Source: Micromonospora_J zhanjiangensis
GTDB taxonomy: Bacteria > Actinomycetota > Actinomycetes > Mycobacteriales > Micromonosporaceae
Direction of reading: 5' to 3'
DNA length: 41,598 nt
Assembly: GCF_042650605.1 (NCBI RefSeq)
Contig: NZ_JBHSBN010000038.1
Coordinates: 1 to 41,598 of the forward strand
In this document: positions 17,020 to 24,988 of the stretch, in pieces
Layout of the letters: each line of letters opens with the position of its first letter
Numbering within the stretch: position 1 is the stretch's first letter
The notes under the pieces: generated by a model
The model's input: only the letters and a program-made list of their open reading frames with translations
The model's database searches: none
What the model was told of the DNA's origin: nothing
Position numbers and translations under genes: made by a program

Positions 17020-17771
17020 CCGTCATGGCCGACACGCTGACCGGGGCCGTCCACTCCTTCGACGTCTCGACCGGGGTGGACGGCCCCGGCACCCGATTCG
17101 TGGCGTTCCTCGCCGGCTGCCCGCTGCGGTGCCGGTACTGCCACAGCCCGGACACCTGGTACCGGCGCAGTGGCCGGCCGATGACGGTCGACGAGTTGCT
17201 GCTGGAGATCCGCCGGTACGAGCGGTTCATCAAGGTGGCCGGCGGCGGCGTGACGGTGTCCGGCGGGGAGCCGCTCATGCAGCCGGACTTCACCACGGCG
17301 GTGTTGCGCGGCGGCAGGTCCCTCGGCCTGCACACCGCCCTGGACACCAGCGGCTTTCTCGGCGACCGGGCCACCGACGACCTGCTGGACGCGACCGACC
17401 TGGTGCTGCTGGACGTCAAGTCCTGGGACCCGGGCACCTACCGCCGGGTCACCCGGACCGGCCGGGTCGCACCCACCCTGCGGTTCGCCCGCCGGCTGGC
17501 CGACCGGGGCACCCCGATGTGGATCCGCTTCGTCCTGGTGCCGGGTCTCACCGACGAACCGGACAACGTCGCCGGCGTCGCGGACTTCGTCGCGGGCCTG
17601 ACCACGGTGGAACGCGTCGACGTTCTGCCGTACCACCGCCTCGGCGTATCGAAGTACGCCGCCCTGGGCCTGCCGTACCCGCTCGCGGACACCGCGCCAC
17701 CGGACCCGGAGCTGGTCGGCCGGGTCGTCGAGCAGTTCCGCGCCCGCGGGCTGGAGTGTCCCGCGCGGTGA
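17016..17771 (+). CDS. pflA: Pyruvate formate-lyase activating enzyme (radical SAM)
   Basis: Installs the glycyl radical on pyruvate formate-lyase using S-adenosylmethionine and a 4Fe-4S cluster. The 251-residue protein has the cluster motif CPLRCRYC (Cys35, Cys39, Cys42) and the SAM-binding glycines in GGGVTVSGGEPLMQ. The C-terminal half has DTSGFLG, DLVLLDVKSWD and VDVLPYHRLGVSKYAALG, all typical of the PflA branch. The GTG start overlaps the pflB stop (GTGA). A possible alternative is the ATG three codons later, which has no better RBS. It is the last gene of the fermentation block. Confidence 0.96.
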   Translation: MTVMADTLTGAVHSFDVSTGVDGPGTRFVAFLAGCPLRCRYCHSPDTWYRRSGRPMTVDELLLEIRRYERFIKVAGGGVTVSGGEPLMQPDFTTAVLRGGRSLGLHTALDTSGFLGDRATDDLLDATDLVLLDVKSWDPGTYRRVTRTGRVAPTLRFARRLADRGTPMWIRFVLVPGLTDEPDNVAGVADFVAGLTTVERVDVLPYHRLGVSKYAALGLPYPLADTAPPDPELVGRVVEQFRARGLECPAR

Positions 17772-17829
17772 GGCCCGGTGGCCGCGACGCCCGCCACCGA
17801 GACCGTTTCGCGGGTGTGTGCCGAGCGTG

Positions 17830-17883
17830 TTGACGACAGACATCATACGAGTTACTTTTACGTCCATCGATAGAGATGTCGAT
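17830..17883 (+). promoter_or_regulatory. Candidate promoter and operator of the GH5 gene
   Basis: A clearly AT-richer island after the pflA gene holds TTGACG (17830-17835), 17 bases, then TACTTT (17853-17858), a good vegetative promoter. Just downstream is GATAG-agat-GTCGAT (17869-17883), a possible operator; a similar GATAG-N6-GTCGAT occurs before the next gene. The regulator is unknown. Confidence 0.45.
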
Positions 17884-17967
17884 CCGTTCGACGATTTCCC
17901 ACGTCGGGGAGTCGGCGCTCCGACGAGCGGCGCGACAGCCGAGACTTCTCCCTCCCACGAGGATCCG

Positions 17968-19437
17968 ATGGACGCGAAACATCAGATGTATCGGCCCGGC
18001 CACACCCGGGGTCTCCTGCCCAGATCGGCCGGACTGCTGCTGGCGGCCGTGCTCGCCGTCGTGGGTGCGGTGGCTGTGCGGCCGGCACCGGCGCACGCCG
18101 CCACCAACCAGTTCCGCGGGGTCAACTGGGCCGACCAGCGGGACAACTTCGTCAACGGCGTGCTCTACGTCTCCGGGCTCGGCGCGTCCGACACGTACGC
18201 GTCGGCGGCCACGGTGGCCGACCGGGTGGTCGGCCAGATGTACTCGCTCACCGGCGCGAACACCGTCCGGATGCCGGTCAACGAACCGACCGTGGCCAAC
18301 TACTGGGGGACGTACACCGGGGCGATCGACACGGCACTCGGCAAGGGCAACGTGTTCCTCGCGTACTGGGCGTACAGCGGCGGCCGGCCGGCCAACACCA
18401 ACGCCTTCTACCAGATGTGGGACGCGATCGTCGCCCGGTACGCCGGCAACCCGAACGCCTACTTCGAGGTGATCAACGAACCGTCCGGCTACAGCGCCAC
18501 GGACCTGACCAACCTGTACAACACCTGGCTGAACCGCTATCCCACCGTGCCGCGCGGCCGGGTGATCCTCGACGGCACGGGCCTGGCCCAGGACGCCGCC
18601 CCGATCGGCCGGGACAGCCGGTTGACCAACACCCTGATCGGGATCCACGACTACTCGTTCTGGGGCAACTTCGAGGACGAGACCACCTGGGCCAACCACA
18701 TCAACGGCTACATCGGGGCGTACGCCGACCGGGTGGTCGTCACCGAGTGGGGCGGCCCGATGACCCGGGGCAGCAAGAACGGTGTCACCTACGATCCGAT
18801 CGACTACAGCATCCCCAGCGGGTCGTTCTTCGCCGACTACATCCGCGGCGTCAGCGGCCAGCTGCGCGCCCTCGGCGTGGGCAGCGTGTACTGGCCGGGG
18901 CTGCGCGACGGTGACTGGTACAGCATGACCAACAAGACCGGCAGCGGTGCGAACATCCAGCTGACGGTGCCGAACGGCTCGGGGCTGGGCCGGCTGCGGT
19001 ACGCCTGGGGAACGGGCGACGCCGGCGGCACGTACGTGGCCGTCCGCAACGCCGCCACCGGCCGGTACGTCGACGGGCTGGGCAGCACCGGCAACGGCGC
19101 CAACGCCGGTCAGGGCAGCGACGCGAACGCCGCGAACGGGCAGTGGGTCGTCGAGAACTCGGGCACCTACGTCCGGATCCGCAACCGCGCCACCGGCCTG
19201 TACCTCGACGGCATGGGCCGCACCACCAACGGCGCCGCGGTGGGCCAGTACGCGAGTTCCGGCAGCAACAACCAGCAGTGGTCGGTGCTGACCGACGCCA
19301 ACAACGTCCGGATCCGCAACCGCGCCACCGGCCTGTACCTCGACGGCGCGGGCAGCACGGGCACCGGTGCCGCACTGGTCCAGTGGAGCGACTCCGGCAG
19401 CGCCAACCAGCGGTGGAAGATCGTGGCCGCCGGCTGA
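17968..19437 (+). CDS. Secreted GH5 glycoside hydrolase with ricin-type CBM13
   Basis: Extracellular beta-glycanase, 489 residues from ATG 17968 (GAGG 6 bases upstream). The frame is open further upstream, but that lies in the promoter. The signal peptide ends near APAHAA (residues 40-45). The GH5 barrel begins NQFRGVNWADQRDNF; acid/base Glu171 is in YFEVINEPSGY and nucleophile Glu260 in VVVTEWGGPM. From about residue 365 there is a ricin-type beta-trefoil with three repeats of the form YVxIRNRATGLYLDG / NQQW, likely binding galactose- or arabinose-containing chains. GH5 plus a CBM13 is also the make-up of a known Streptomyces endo-beta-1,6-galactanase, and galactan genes lie nearby, so that activity is a reasonable guess; cellulase or mannanase activity is not excluded. 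Confidence 0.88.
   Translation: MDAKHQMYRPGHTRGLLPRSAGLLLAAVLAVVGAVAVRPAPAHAATNQFRGVNWADQRDNFVNGVLYVSGLGASDTYASAATVADRVVGQMYSLTGANTVRMPVNEPTVANYWGTYTGAIDTALGKGNVFLAYWAYSGGRPANTNAFYQMWDAIVARYAGNPNAYFEVINEPSGYSATDLTNLYNTWLNRYPTVPRGRVILDGTGLAQDAAPIGRDSRLTNTLIGIHDYSFWGNFEDETTWANHINGYIGAYADRVVVTEWGGPMTRGSKNGVTYDPIDYSIPSGSFFADYIRGVSGQLRALGVGSVYWPGLRDGDWYSMTNKTGSGANIQLTVPNGSGLGRLRYAWGTGDAGGTYVAVRNAATGRYVDGLGSTGNGANAGQGSDANAANGQWVVENSGTYVRIRNRATGLYLDGMGRTTNGAAVGQYASSGSNNQQWSVLTDANNVRIRNRATGLYLDGAGSTGTGAALVQWSDSGSANQRWKIVAAG
19169..19347 (+). repeat. 44-bp exact direct repeat inside the CBM13 coding region
   Basis: Bases 19169-19212 and 19304-19347 are identical over 44 bases, 135 bases apart. They encode the same stretch of two successive ricin-type repeats (VRIRNRATGLYLDG). 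Identity including wobble positions suggests recent duplication or gene conversion rather than selection on protein sequence alone. Confidence 0.85.
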
Positions 19438-19518
19438 GCGACACCAGGTCTCCGGTGGTCAGAGGTCCACCGGACCCGGAGCCGACCCGCTGACCGGGAC
19501 GGGTGGGCATTCCGGAGC

Positions 19519-19560
19519 GGCCGGTCCATCCCTTGGCGGACGGAAGGGGATGGACCGGCC
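19519..19560 (+). terminator. Hairpin terminator after the GH5 gene
   Basis: A perfect 14-bp inverted repeat (19519-19532 / 19547-19560) flanks a 14-base loop, about 80 bases after the GH5 stop. No T-tract. It separates the GH5 transcript from the lactonase/dehydrogenase pair. Confidence 0.65.
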
Positions 19561-19650
19561 GGCACCTCGCGCGTTCCCCCGACGGCCCCGCGGGGTCGAC
19601 TCCGGCCGGGTCGACCGGCGGCACCGGCCGCTGCGGATCGGCGGACCATC

Positions 19651-19680
19651 ACTTACGCTCTTTGATAGGCGTACGTCGAT
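19651..19680 (+). promoter_or_regulatory. Candidate regulatory island before the lactonase gene
   Basis: The AT-richer stretch ACTTACGCTCTTTGATAGG followed by GTACGTCGAT is the only low-GC patch between 19438 and 19727. It carries GATAG-N6-GTCGAT, similar to the element downstream of the GH5 promoter. It probably includes the promoter of the lactonase/dehydrogenase pair. Confidence 0.3.
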
Positions 19681-19727
19681 GCAATGTCCCGCCGGCCCGA
19701 CGGCCGCGCGCCGATTGGAGCGACCCG

Positions 19728-20780
19728 ATGACCCGGCTGCCCAGAACCGCAGCGCTGACCAGCCTCCTGCTCACCCTCACCGTCACCGGGCACCCGGGAG
19801 CCGCTCTCGCCGGTGGTGTCAGCGCCCGACCGGTGACCAGCCACGCCCTCGCCGGGCCACCCGGCGCCCCGCCCAATGTCTGTCCACCCGGCGCCGGCTA
19901 CGGATCGCCGCTGCCGGCCACCTCGGTCACCGCCACGAAGATCCGCGGCGGCTTCGCCTTCCTCGAGGGACCGGTGTGGCTCGCCGACCGGGGCTCCCTG
20001 CTGATGTCCGACATGGCGGCGGGGACCGGCCCGCAGAACGTCCAGCCGTCGGCCATCCGCCGGTTCACCCCGCCGGGCACGTTCGACACCCTCATCGCCG
20101 CCGCGGGCAGCAACGGGCTGGCCCTCAGCGCCGACGGGCAGCGGATCATCGCCGCCACGCACGACCAACGCAGCGTCTCGTCGTACCGGCTCGACGACCT
20201 GAGCCGCACCGTGGTGGCCGCGAACTACCAGGGCCGGGCGTTCAACTCGCCCAACGACGTGGCGGTCCGGTCGGACGACGTCGTCTACTTCACCGACCCG
20301 AACTTCCAGCGCGGTAACCGGCCCGACCAGATGGGCGGGCGTACCGGCGTCTTCCGCGTCGCGGGCGGCCAGGTGTCGCTGGTCGACGACACGCTGCGGC
20401 AGCCCAACGGCATCGCGCTCGCCCCCGACGGCGGCACCCTCTACGTCGGCGCCTACGGCGAGAACAAGATCTACCGGTACGCCGTCCAGCCCGACGGCAG
20501 CACCGGACCGCGCAGCGTCTTCGTGAACTACGTCGGCGGCCCGGACGGCGCCACCCTCGACTGCGCCGGGAACGTCTACTGGGCGTCCGGCTTCGACGGT
20601 CTGGTGCACGTGTACTCACCGGCCGGCACCCAACTCGGCACGATCCGGGCCGGCGGCACCGGCACCACCAACGTGGCCTTCGGCGGCCCCGACCGGCAGA
20701 CCCTCTACATCACCTCGGGCCCCACCAACGACTCCGGCCTGTACGCCGTGCGGCTCAACGTGCCCGGTTACCCGTACTGA
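19728..20780 (+). CDS. Secreted SMP-30/gluconolactonase-like beta-propeller protein
   Basis: Likely lactonase acting outside the cell. The 350-residue protein starts at ATG 19728, with GGAG 7 bases upstream; the upstream open frame is non-coding in character. Residues 1-24 are a signal peptide (LLLTLTVTGHPGAALA). The rest matches the SMP-30/LRE propeller: GFAFLEGPVWLADRGSLLMSD with the metal-binding Glu, NGLALSADGQRIIAA, FNSPNDVAVRSDDVVYFTDP, LRQPNGIALAPDGGTLYVGAY, and a late CAGNVYWASGFDGLVHVY. It is followed after 32 bases by a PQQ-type sugar dehydrogenase gene, so the pair could oxidise an aldose to its lactone and hydrolyse it. A pure binding role cannot be excluded. Confidence 0.85.
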   Translation: MTRLPRTAALTSLLLTLTVTGHPGAALAGGVSARPVTSHALAGPPGAPPNVCPPGAGYGSPLPATSVTATKIRGGFAFLEGPVWLADRGSLLMSDMAAGTGPQNVQPSAIRRFTPPGTFDTLIAAAGSNGLALSADGQRIIAATHDQRSVSSYRLDDLSRTVVAANYQGRAFNSPNDVAVRSDDVVYFTDPNFQRGNRPDQMGGRTGVFRVAGGQVSLVDDTLRQPNGIALAPDGGTLYVGAYGENKIYRYAVQPDGSTGPRSVFVNYVGGPDGATLDCAGNVYWASGFDGLVHVYSPAGTQLGTIRAGGTGTTNVAFGGPDRQTLYITSGPTNDSGLYAVRLNVPGYPY

Positions 20781-20812
20781 CCGACCATCCCGACGCGAAA
20801 AGGACCCGTCAC

Positions 20813-22534
20813 GTGCCCAACCATCGTCACCCGATCCTGTCCGCCGCGCTGGCGCTGCTGACCGGCGCCGGCCTCGCGCTGGCCGGCGCCCCCGCGCCCG
20901 CCGCGGCCACGGCCGGGCCGGCGGCCACGACGCCGGACCCCGCCGGCCGGCTCGCCGCCGACACCACGCCGCCCACCGCCCCGACCAACCTGCGCTCCTC
21001 CCGGCTGACCTGCCAGTCCGTCACGCTCACCTGGTCGGCCTCCCGGGACAACGTCGGCGTCGCGTTCTACGACATCTACCACGACGGCCAGCAGGTCACC
21101 TCGGTCACCGGAAGCACGCTGACCGCCACGCTCGCCGTGGCCCAGGGCGTCACCTGGGGGTGGTACGTCAACGCCCGCGACGCCGCCGGGAACGTGTCGC
21201 AGGCCAGCGCCACGCTCAGGGTCACCCCGCCGTTCTGCCAGCGCGACACCCAGCCACCCACCGCGCCGACCGGCCTGACCGCCACCGTCAGCGGCACGGA
21301 CGTCACGCTGACCTGGACGGCCGCCACCGACAACGTCGCGGTCACCGGCTACGACATCCGGCGCGACGGGGTGACCGTCGGCTCGGTCGCCGGCACCGCG
21401 ACCAACCCGCCCGCGACCAGGTTCACCGACACCGGACTGGCCGCCGACACGGACTACGCGTACACGGTGGTGGCCCGGGACGCGCAGGGCAACGTCTCGA
21501 CGGCCAGCGCCGCGGTGTCGGCGCACACCGGATCGACCTGCACGAGCCCCGTCTGCGGGACGACCGAGATCACCACCGAACGGGACCTGCCGTGGGGCCT
21601 GGTGCAGTTGCCCGACGGCACCGTCCTCTACGGACGGCGCGACCTGTTCGACATCGTCGCCATGAAGCCCGACGGCACCGACAAGCACAGCATCGGCACG
21701 GTCCCGAACGTCGCCGGCACCAACGGCGAGGGCGGCGTCCTCGGCCTGGCCGTCTCCCCCGACTTCAGCACCGACCGGTGGTTGTACATCTACCACACCA
21801 CCACGACCGACAACCGGATCGTGCGCATCCGCTACGACGGCACGCTGCGCACCGACACCGTCCAGGTGCTGGTCACCGGCATCCCGCGCAACAAGTACCA
21901 CAACGGCGGCCGGCTGCGCTTCGGTCCCGACGGGATGCTCTACGCCGCCGCCGGTGACGGCCAGAGCCCGGACCGCGCCCAGGACATCAACGACCTGGGT
22001 GGCAAGGTGCTCCGGCTGCGCCCGGACGGCGGCGTGCCGGCGGACAACCCGTTCGGCAACTACGTGTGGAGCTACGGCCACCGCAACCCGCAGGGCCTGG
22101 CGTTCGACTCCCGGGGCCGGCTGTTCGAGCAGGAGTTCGGCAACAACGTCATGGACGAGACCAACATCATCGTCAAGGGCGGCAACTACGGCTGGCCGGC
22201 CTGTGAGGGCACCGTCGGCACCTGCGCCAACGCCGGCTACGTGGCGCCGGTACGCACGTACCCGGTCGCCGAGGGGTCGTGCAGCGGCATCGCCATCGTG
22301 CGCGACGTGCTGTACATCGCCTGCCTGCGCGGTGCCCGGCTGTACCGGGCCCGGATCAGCGGTGACACCCTGACCGACGTGCAGCAGTACTTCGTCGGCA
22401 CCTACGGCCGGCTGCGCACCGTCGAGCCGACCCTGGACGGCAACCTGTGGCTGACCACCAGCAGCGGCGGTGACAAGGACAGCATCCCGAACAACAGCAA
22501 CGAACGGATCTTCAAGGTCCGGCTCGGCGGCTGA
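20813..22534 (+). CDS. Secreted PQQ-dependent sugar dehydrogenase-like protein with two FN3 domains
   Basis: Probable extracellular quinoprotein that oxidises sugars. The 573-residue protein begins at a GTG with AAGGA 8 bases upstream. A signal peptide (about 1-35) is followed by two FN3 modules, each opening with TPPTAP or QPPTAP and carrying TWxA...DNV (roughly 50-140 and 148-240). A soluble glucose dehydrogenase-type six-bladed propeller fills the rest: LPWGLVQLPDGTVLYGRRD, GEGGVLGLAVSPDF, YHNGGRLRFGPDGMLYAAAGD, SYGHRNPQGLAFDSRGRLFEQEFG and NYGWPACEG. These match the PQQ and calcium regions of GDH/HHIP-like proteins. No PQQ biosynthesis genes are in the window. FN3 modules are common in polymer-active secreted enzymes and suggest action near a polysaccharide surface. 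Confidence 0.88.
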   Translation: MPNHRHPILSAALALLTGAGLALAGAPAPAAATAGPAATTPDPAGRLAADTTPPTAPTNLRSSRLTCQSVTLTWSASRDNVGVAFYDIYHDGQQVTSVTGSTLTATLAVAQGVTWGWYVNARDAAGNVSQASATLRVTPPFCQRDTQPPTAPTGLTATVSGTDVTLTWTAATDNVAVTGYDIRRDGVTVGSVAGTATNPPATRFTDTGLAADTDYAYTVVARDAQGNVSTASAAVSAHTGSTCTSPVCGTTEITTERDLPWGLVQLPDGTVLYGRRDLFDIVAMKPDGTDKHSIGTVPNVAGTNGEGGVLGLAVSPDFSTDRWLYIYHTTTTDNRIVRIRYDGTLRTDTVQVLVTGIPRNKYHNGGRLRFGPDGMLYAAAGDGQSPDRAQDINDLGGKVLRLRPDGGVPADNPFGNYVWSYGHRNPQGLAFDSRGRLFEQEFGNNVMDETNIIVKGGNYGWPACEGTVGTCANAGYVAPVRTYPVAEGSCSGIAIVRDVLYIACLRGARLYRARISGDTLTDVQQYFVGTYGRLRTVEPTLDGNLWLTTSSGGDKDSIPNNSNERIFKVRLGG

Positions 22535-22550
22535 CGAGACCGGACCGCCC

Positions 22551-22590
22551 GCGCCGGCCGGTCCCCCTTCGGCGGGAGGCCGGCCGGCGC
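22551..22590. terminator. Bidirectional hairpin between convergent dehydrogenase and GH53 genes
   Basis: Arms GCGCCGGCCGG (22551-22561) and CCGGCCGGCGC (22580-22590) pair perfectly over 11 bp around an inner partly paired stem with a TTCGG loop. The position, 17 bases after one stop and 50 bases from the other, suits a two-way terminator. Confidence 0.8.
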
Positions 22591-22639
22591 GCGCGACCGT
22601 GGTACGCCGGACCGCGCCACGGCTCCGGTCAGGACACCG

Positions 22640-23743
22640 TCACGAGGTCCAGAACAGGTTCGGGTTCACGTGCCCGGTCCAGTCGAAGACGGCCATGTTG
22701 TCCCAGCCGTCGCCGGTCCCGTTGATGTCCGCCGGGTCCCAACCGTTGCCGCGGATCGCGTACCAGGTGGGTTCCCAGTAGAAGACGCCCACCGCGCCGG
22801 CGTTGCGCGCGGTGTTCTGCACCCAGCTGAACTGCTGCGCCTGCCCCGCCCAGGTGGCCGGGATGTTCTCGCACAGCGTGCTGCCGGGGATCGAGTTCGG
22901 CGTGCCGTCGGCGTCCGCCGTGGTGAACTGGTACGCCGTCTCGGCGATCACGACCGGCTTGCCGTAGCGCGCCTTCATGTCGGCGATCACGTTGTACAGG
23001 TTCGCCAGCGTGCCGTGCCACATGCAGTAGTAGGACAGCGCGGTGACGTCCCAGGTCACGCCCTGCGCCCGGATCCCGTCGTAGAACCAGCGGGCGTTCG
23101 CGTCGCTGTCCGCGTCGGCCGTGTGGATCCACACCTGGGTGCCGCCGTTGCACGCCTTGGTGGCGTTGTAGCCCTGCTTGAGCAGGCTGGCCAGCGGGGC
23201 GAAGTTGTTGTTGACCACCTTGCCGGTGGGCCACAGCATGCCCACGTTGATCTCGTTGCCGATCTGCACCGAGTCCGGGGTGGTGCCCTGCGCCTTCAGC
23301 GCGGTGCACACGTCGTAGGTGTAGTTGTAGACGTCGGACTGCAACTGGCTCAGCGAATGCCCGGCCCAGGCCGCCGGCGGGTACTGCTTGCCCGGGTCGG
23401 CCCAGGTGTCCGAGTAGTGAAAGTCGATCAGCAGCTTGAAGCCCTTGGCCTTGATCGTCCTGGCCTGCTGGAGCACCTTGGCCTTGTTGTTGTAGCCGCT
23501 GGCCGGGCTGTTCCAGACCCGCAGGCGCAGGTAGTTGGCGCCCTTGGAGCGGAGGATGTCGTACGGGTCGGCCTGGGCGCCGGACGCGGCGTAGTACCGG
23601 GCGCCGAGGTCGAGGCTGCGCTGCAACGACGAGACGTCCGCGCCGAGCATGGTGAGGGTGTTCGCCGCGTGTGCGGGAGCGGCGAGGGCCAGCGGGGCGG
23701 CGAGAACGACCGCCGCCACGAGGGCCCGGATGGACAGTTTCAT
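22640..23743 (-). CDS. GH53 arabinogalactan endo-beta-1,4-galactanase
   Basis: Secreted enzyme that cuts the beta-1,4-galactan of type I arabinogalactan (pectin side chains) into galacto-oligosaccharides. The 367-residue protein starts at the ATG at 23741-23743 with AAGGAG 6 bases upstream; a start five codons earlier lacks this. The signal peptide ends at APAHAA (residue ~27). GH53 landmarks are MLGADVSSL, YLRLRVWNSP, KLLIDFHYSDTWADPGKQ, acid/base Glu164 in QIGNEINVGMLWP and nucleophile Glu268 in VVIAETAYQFT. It ends with GNGWDNMAVFDW-type sequence and has no extra binding module. It lies downstream of the LacI, permease and binding protein genes on the same strand, in a galactan-use locus. 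Confidence 0.96.
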   Translation of the reverse strand: MKLSIRALVAAVVLAAPLALAAPAHAANTLTMLGADVSSLQRSLDLGARYYAASGAQADPYDILRSKGANYLRLRVWNSPASGYNNKAKVLQQARTIKAKGFKLLIDFHYSDTWADPGKQYPPAAWAGHSLSQLQSDVYNYTYDVCTALKAQGTTPDSVQIGNEINVGMLWPTGKVVNNNFAPLASLLKQGYNATKACNGGTQVWIHTADADSDANARWFYDGIRAQGVTWDVTALSYYCMWHGTLANLYNVIADMKARYGKPVVIAETAYQFTTADADGTPNSIPGSTLCENIPATWAGQAQQFSWVQNTARNAGAVGVFYWEPTWYAIRGNGWDPADINGTGDGWDNMAVFDWTGHVNPNLFWTS

Positions 23744-23900
23744 GGCGCTCTCCTTCACATGGGGGAAGGGATGCGGGACCGTCCGGCGGCGCTGCGGGAC
23801 GGTCGTCGGGGGTGAACAGGCGTCCGGCGGCCCTGCCGGACGGGCCAGGAGGCCGGGGCGGATCGCCCGGCGACGGTGTCCGGCCCGGCCGGCCCGGTGC

Positions 23901-24953
23901 TCAGGCCGGCGCGGGCGAGGAGGAGCGGAGGACCAGACTCGTCGGCACCGTGACGGCGAGCGGGGTACGCCCGGCGATCACGTCGGTGAGCAGCCGGACC
24001 ATCTCCTCGCTGATCCGGTCGAGCGGATGGCGGACCGTGGTCAGCGGCGGGTCCAGCGTGGCGGCCAGCCCGGAGTCGTCGAAGCCCACCACCCGCACGT
24101 CCTCGGGCACGGCCCGGCCGGCCGCCCGGAGCACCGGCAGGGCCGCGGCCGCCATGGCGTCCGAGGCGGCGAAGACCGCGTCCAGGTCGGGCGCCCGCCG
24201 CAGCAGCGCCCGCATGGTCTCGGCACCGCTGCCCCGGGTCCAGTCGCCGTGCCCGATGCGGTCCGGTTCGACCGGCAGCCCGTGCGCGGTCAGCGCGTCG
24301 GCGTAGCCGTGCAACCGGTCCACCCCACCCGAGGTGTCCTGCGGTCCGGCGATGGTGGCGATGCGTCGGCAGCCGGCCGCGATCAGGTGTTCCACCGCCG
24401 ACCGGGCGCCGCCCCGGTCGTCGGCCGCCACCGAGCTGATCACCTGCTCGTAGCCGAGCACCCGGCCGCACGCCACGATCGGCACCTCGGCCCGGACCAA
24501 CTGGGCCAGCAGCGGGTCGCCGGAGTGCGGCGAGACCAGCAGCACCCCGTCGACGTGCCCGCCGGAGAGGTACGCCACGGCGCGGTCGCGCTCGTCGGGG
24601 GTGGAGGCGATCATCAGGATCAGCGTCAACTCCCGGCCGGAGAGCGCCTGCGCCACGCCGCGCAGCAGCACCGAGAAGTTGGGGTCCTCGAAGAGCAGGT
24701 GCTGCGGCTCGGTGAGCAGGAAGGCGATCGAGCCGGACCGGCCGGTGGCCAGCGACCGGGCGTGCGGGTTCGCCCGGTAGCCGGTCCGGGCGATGGCGTC
24801 CCGCACGGCCCGGAAGGCCTCGGGGCTGACCCACTCCCGGCCGTTGAGCACACGGGAGACGGTGGCGTAGGAGACCCCTGCCTCGCGCGCGACGTCGCGG
24901 ATGGTGGGCCGCTTGCGCCCCGTACCAGGCGAGGTCGGCACGGGTTGGATCAT
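23901..24953 (-). CDS. LacI-family repressor of the galactan locus
   Basis: Repressor of 350 residues from the ATG at 24951-24953. The RBS is weak, but the start falls just before the DNA-binding domain. The helix-turn-helix is PTIRDVAREAGVSYATVSRVL, then NGREWVSPEAFRAVRDAIARTGYRANPHARSLATGRSG (residues ~14-70). The effector domain shows HVDGVLLVSPH, VPIVACGRVLG, SSVAADDRGGARSAVEHLIAAG, AVFAASDAMAAAALPVL, VRVVGFDDSGLAATLDPPLTTVRHPLDRISEEMVRLL. It is placed 35 bases after the MalG-type permease gene and before GH53. The two CTGTGAyCGGTyACAG palindromes in the divergent spacer 28214-28417 are its most likely targets. Confidence 0.92.
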   Translation of the reverse strand: MIQPVPTSPGTGRKRPTIRDVAREAGVSYATVSRVLNGREWVSPEAFRAVRDAIARTGYRANPHARSLATGRSGSIAFLLTEPQHLLFEDPNFSVLLRGVAQALSGRELTLILMIASTPDERDRAVAYLSGGHVDGVLLVSPHSGDPLLAQLVRAEVPIVACGRVLGYEQVISSVAADDRGGARSAVEHLIAAGCRRIATIAGPQDTSGGVDRLHGYADALTAHGLPVEPDRIGHGDWTRGSGAETMRALLRRAPDLDAVFAASDAMAAAALPVLRAAGRAVPEDVRVVGFDDSGLAATLDPPLTTVRHPLDRISEEMVRLLTDVIAGRTPLAVTVPTSLVLRSSSPAPA

Positions 24954-24988
24954 AGTCTGCGCCCGTTCCCCGGCCGGCCATCGCGCCG

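Noticed and set aside
17818..17967. 50-codon N-terminal extension of the GH5 protein
   Set aside because: It covers the AT-rich promoter region and would put the signal peptide internally; ATG 17968 has an RBS and is followed by a normal signal peptide.
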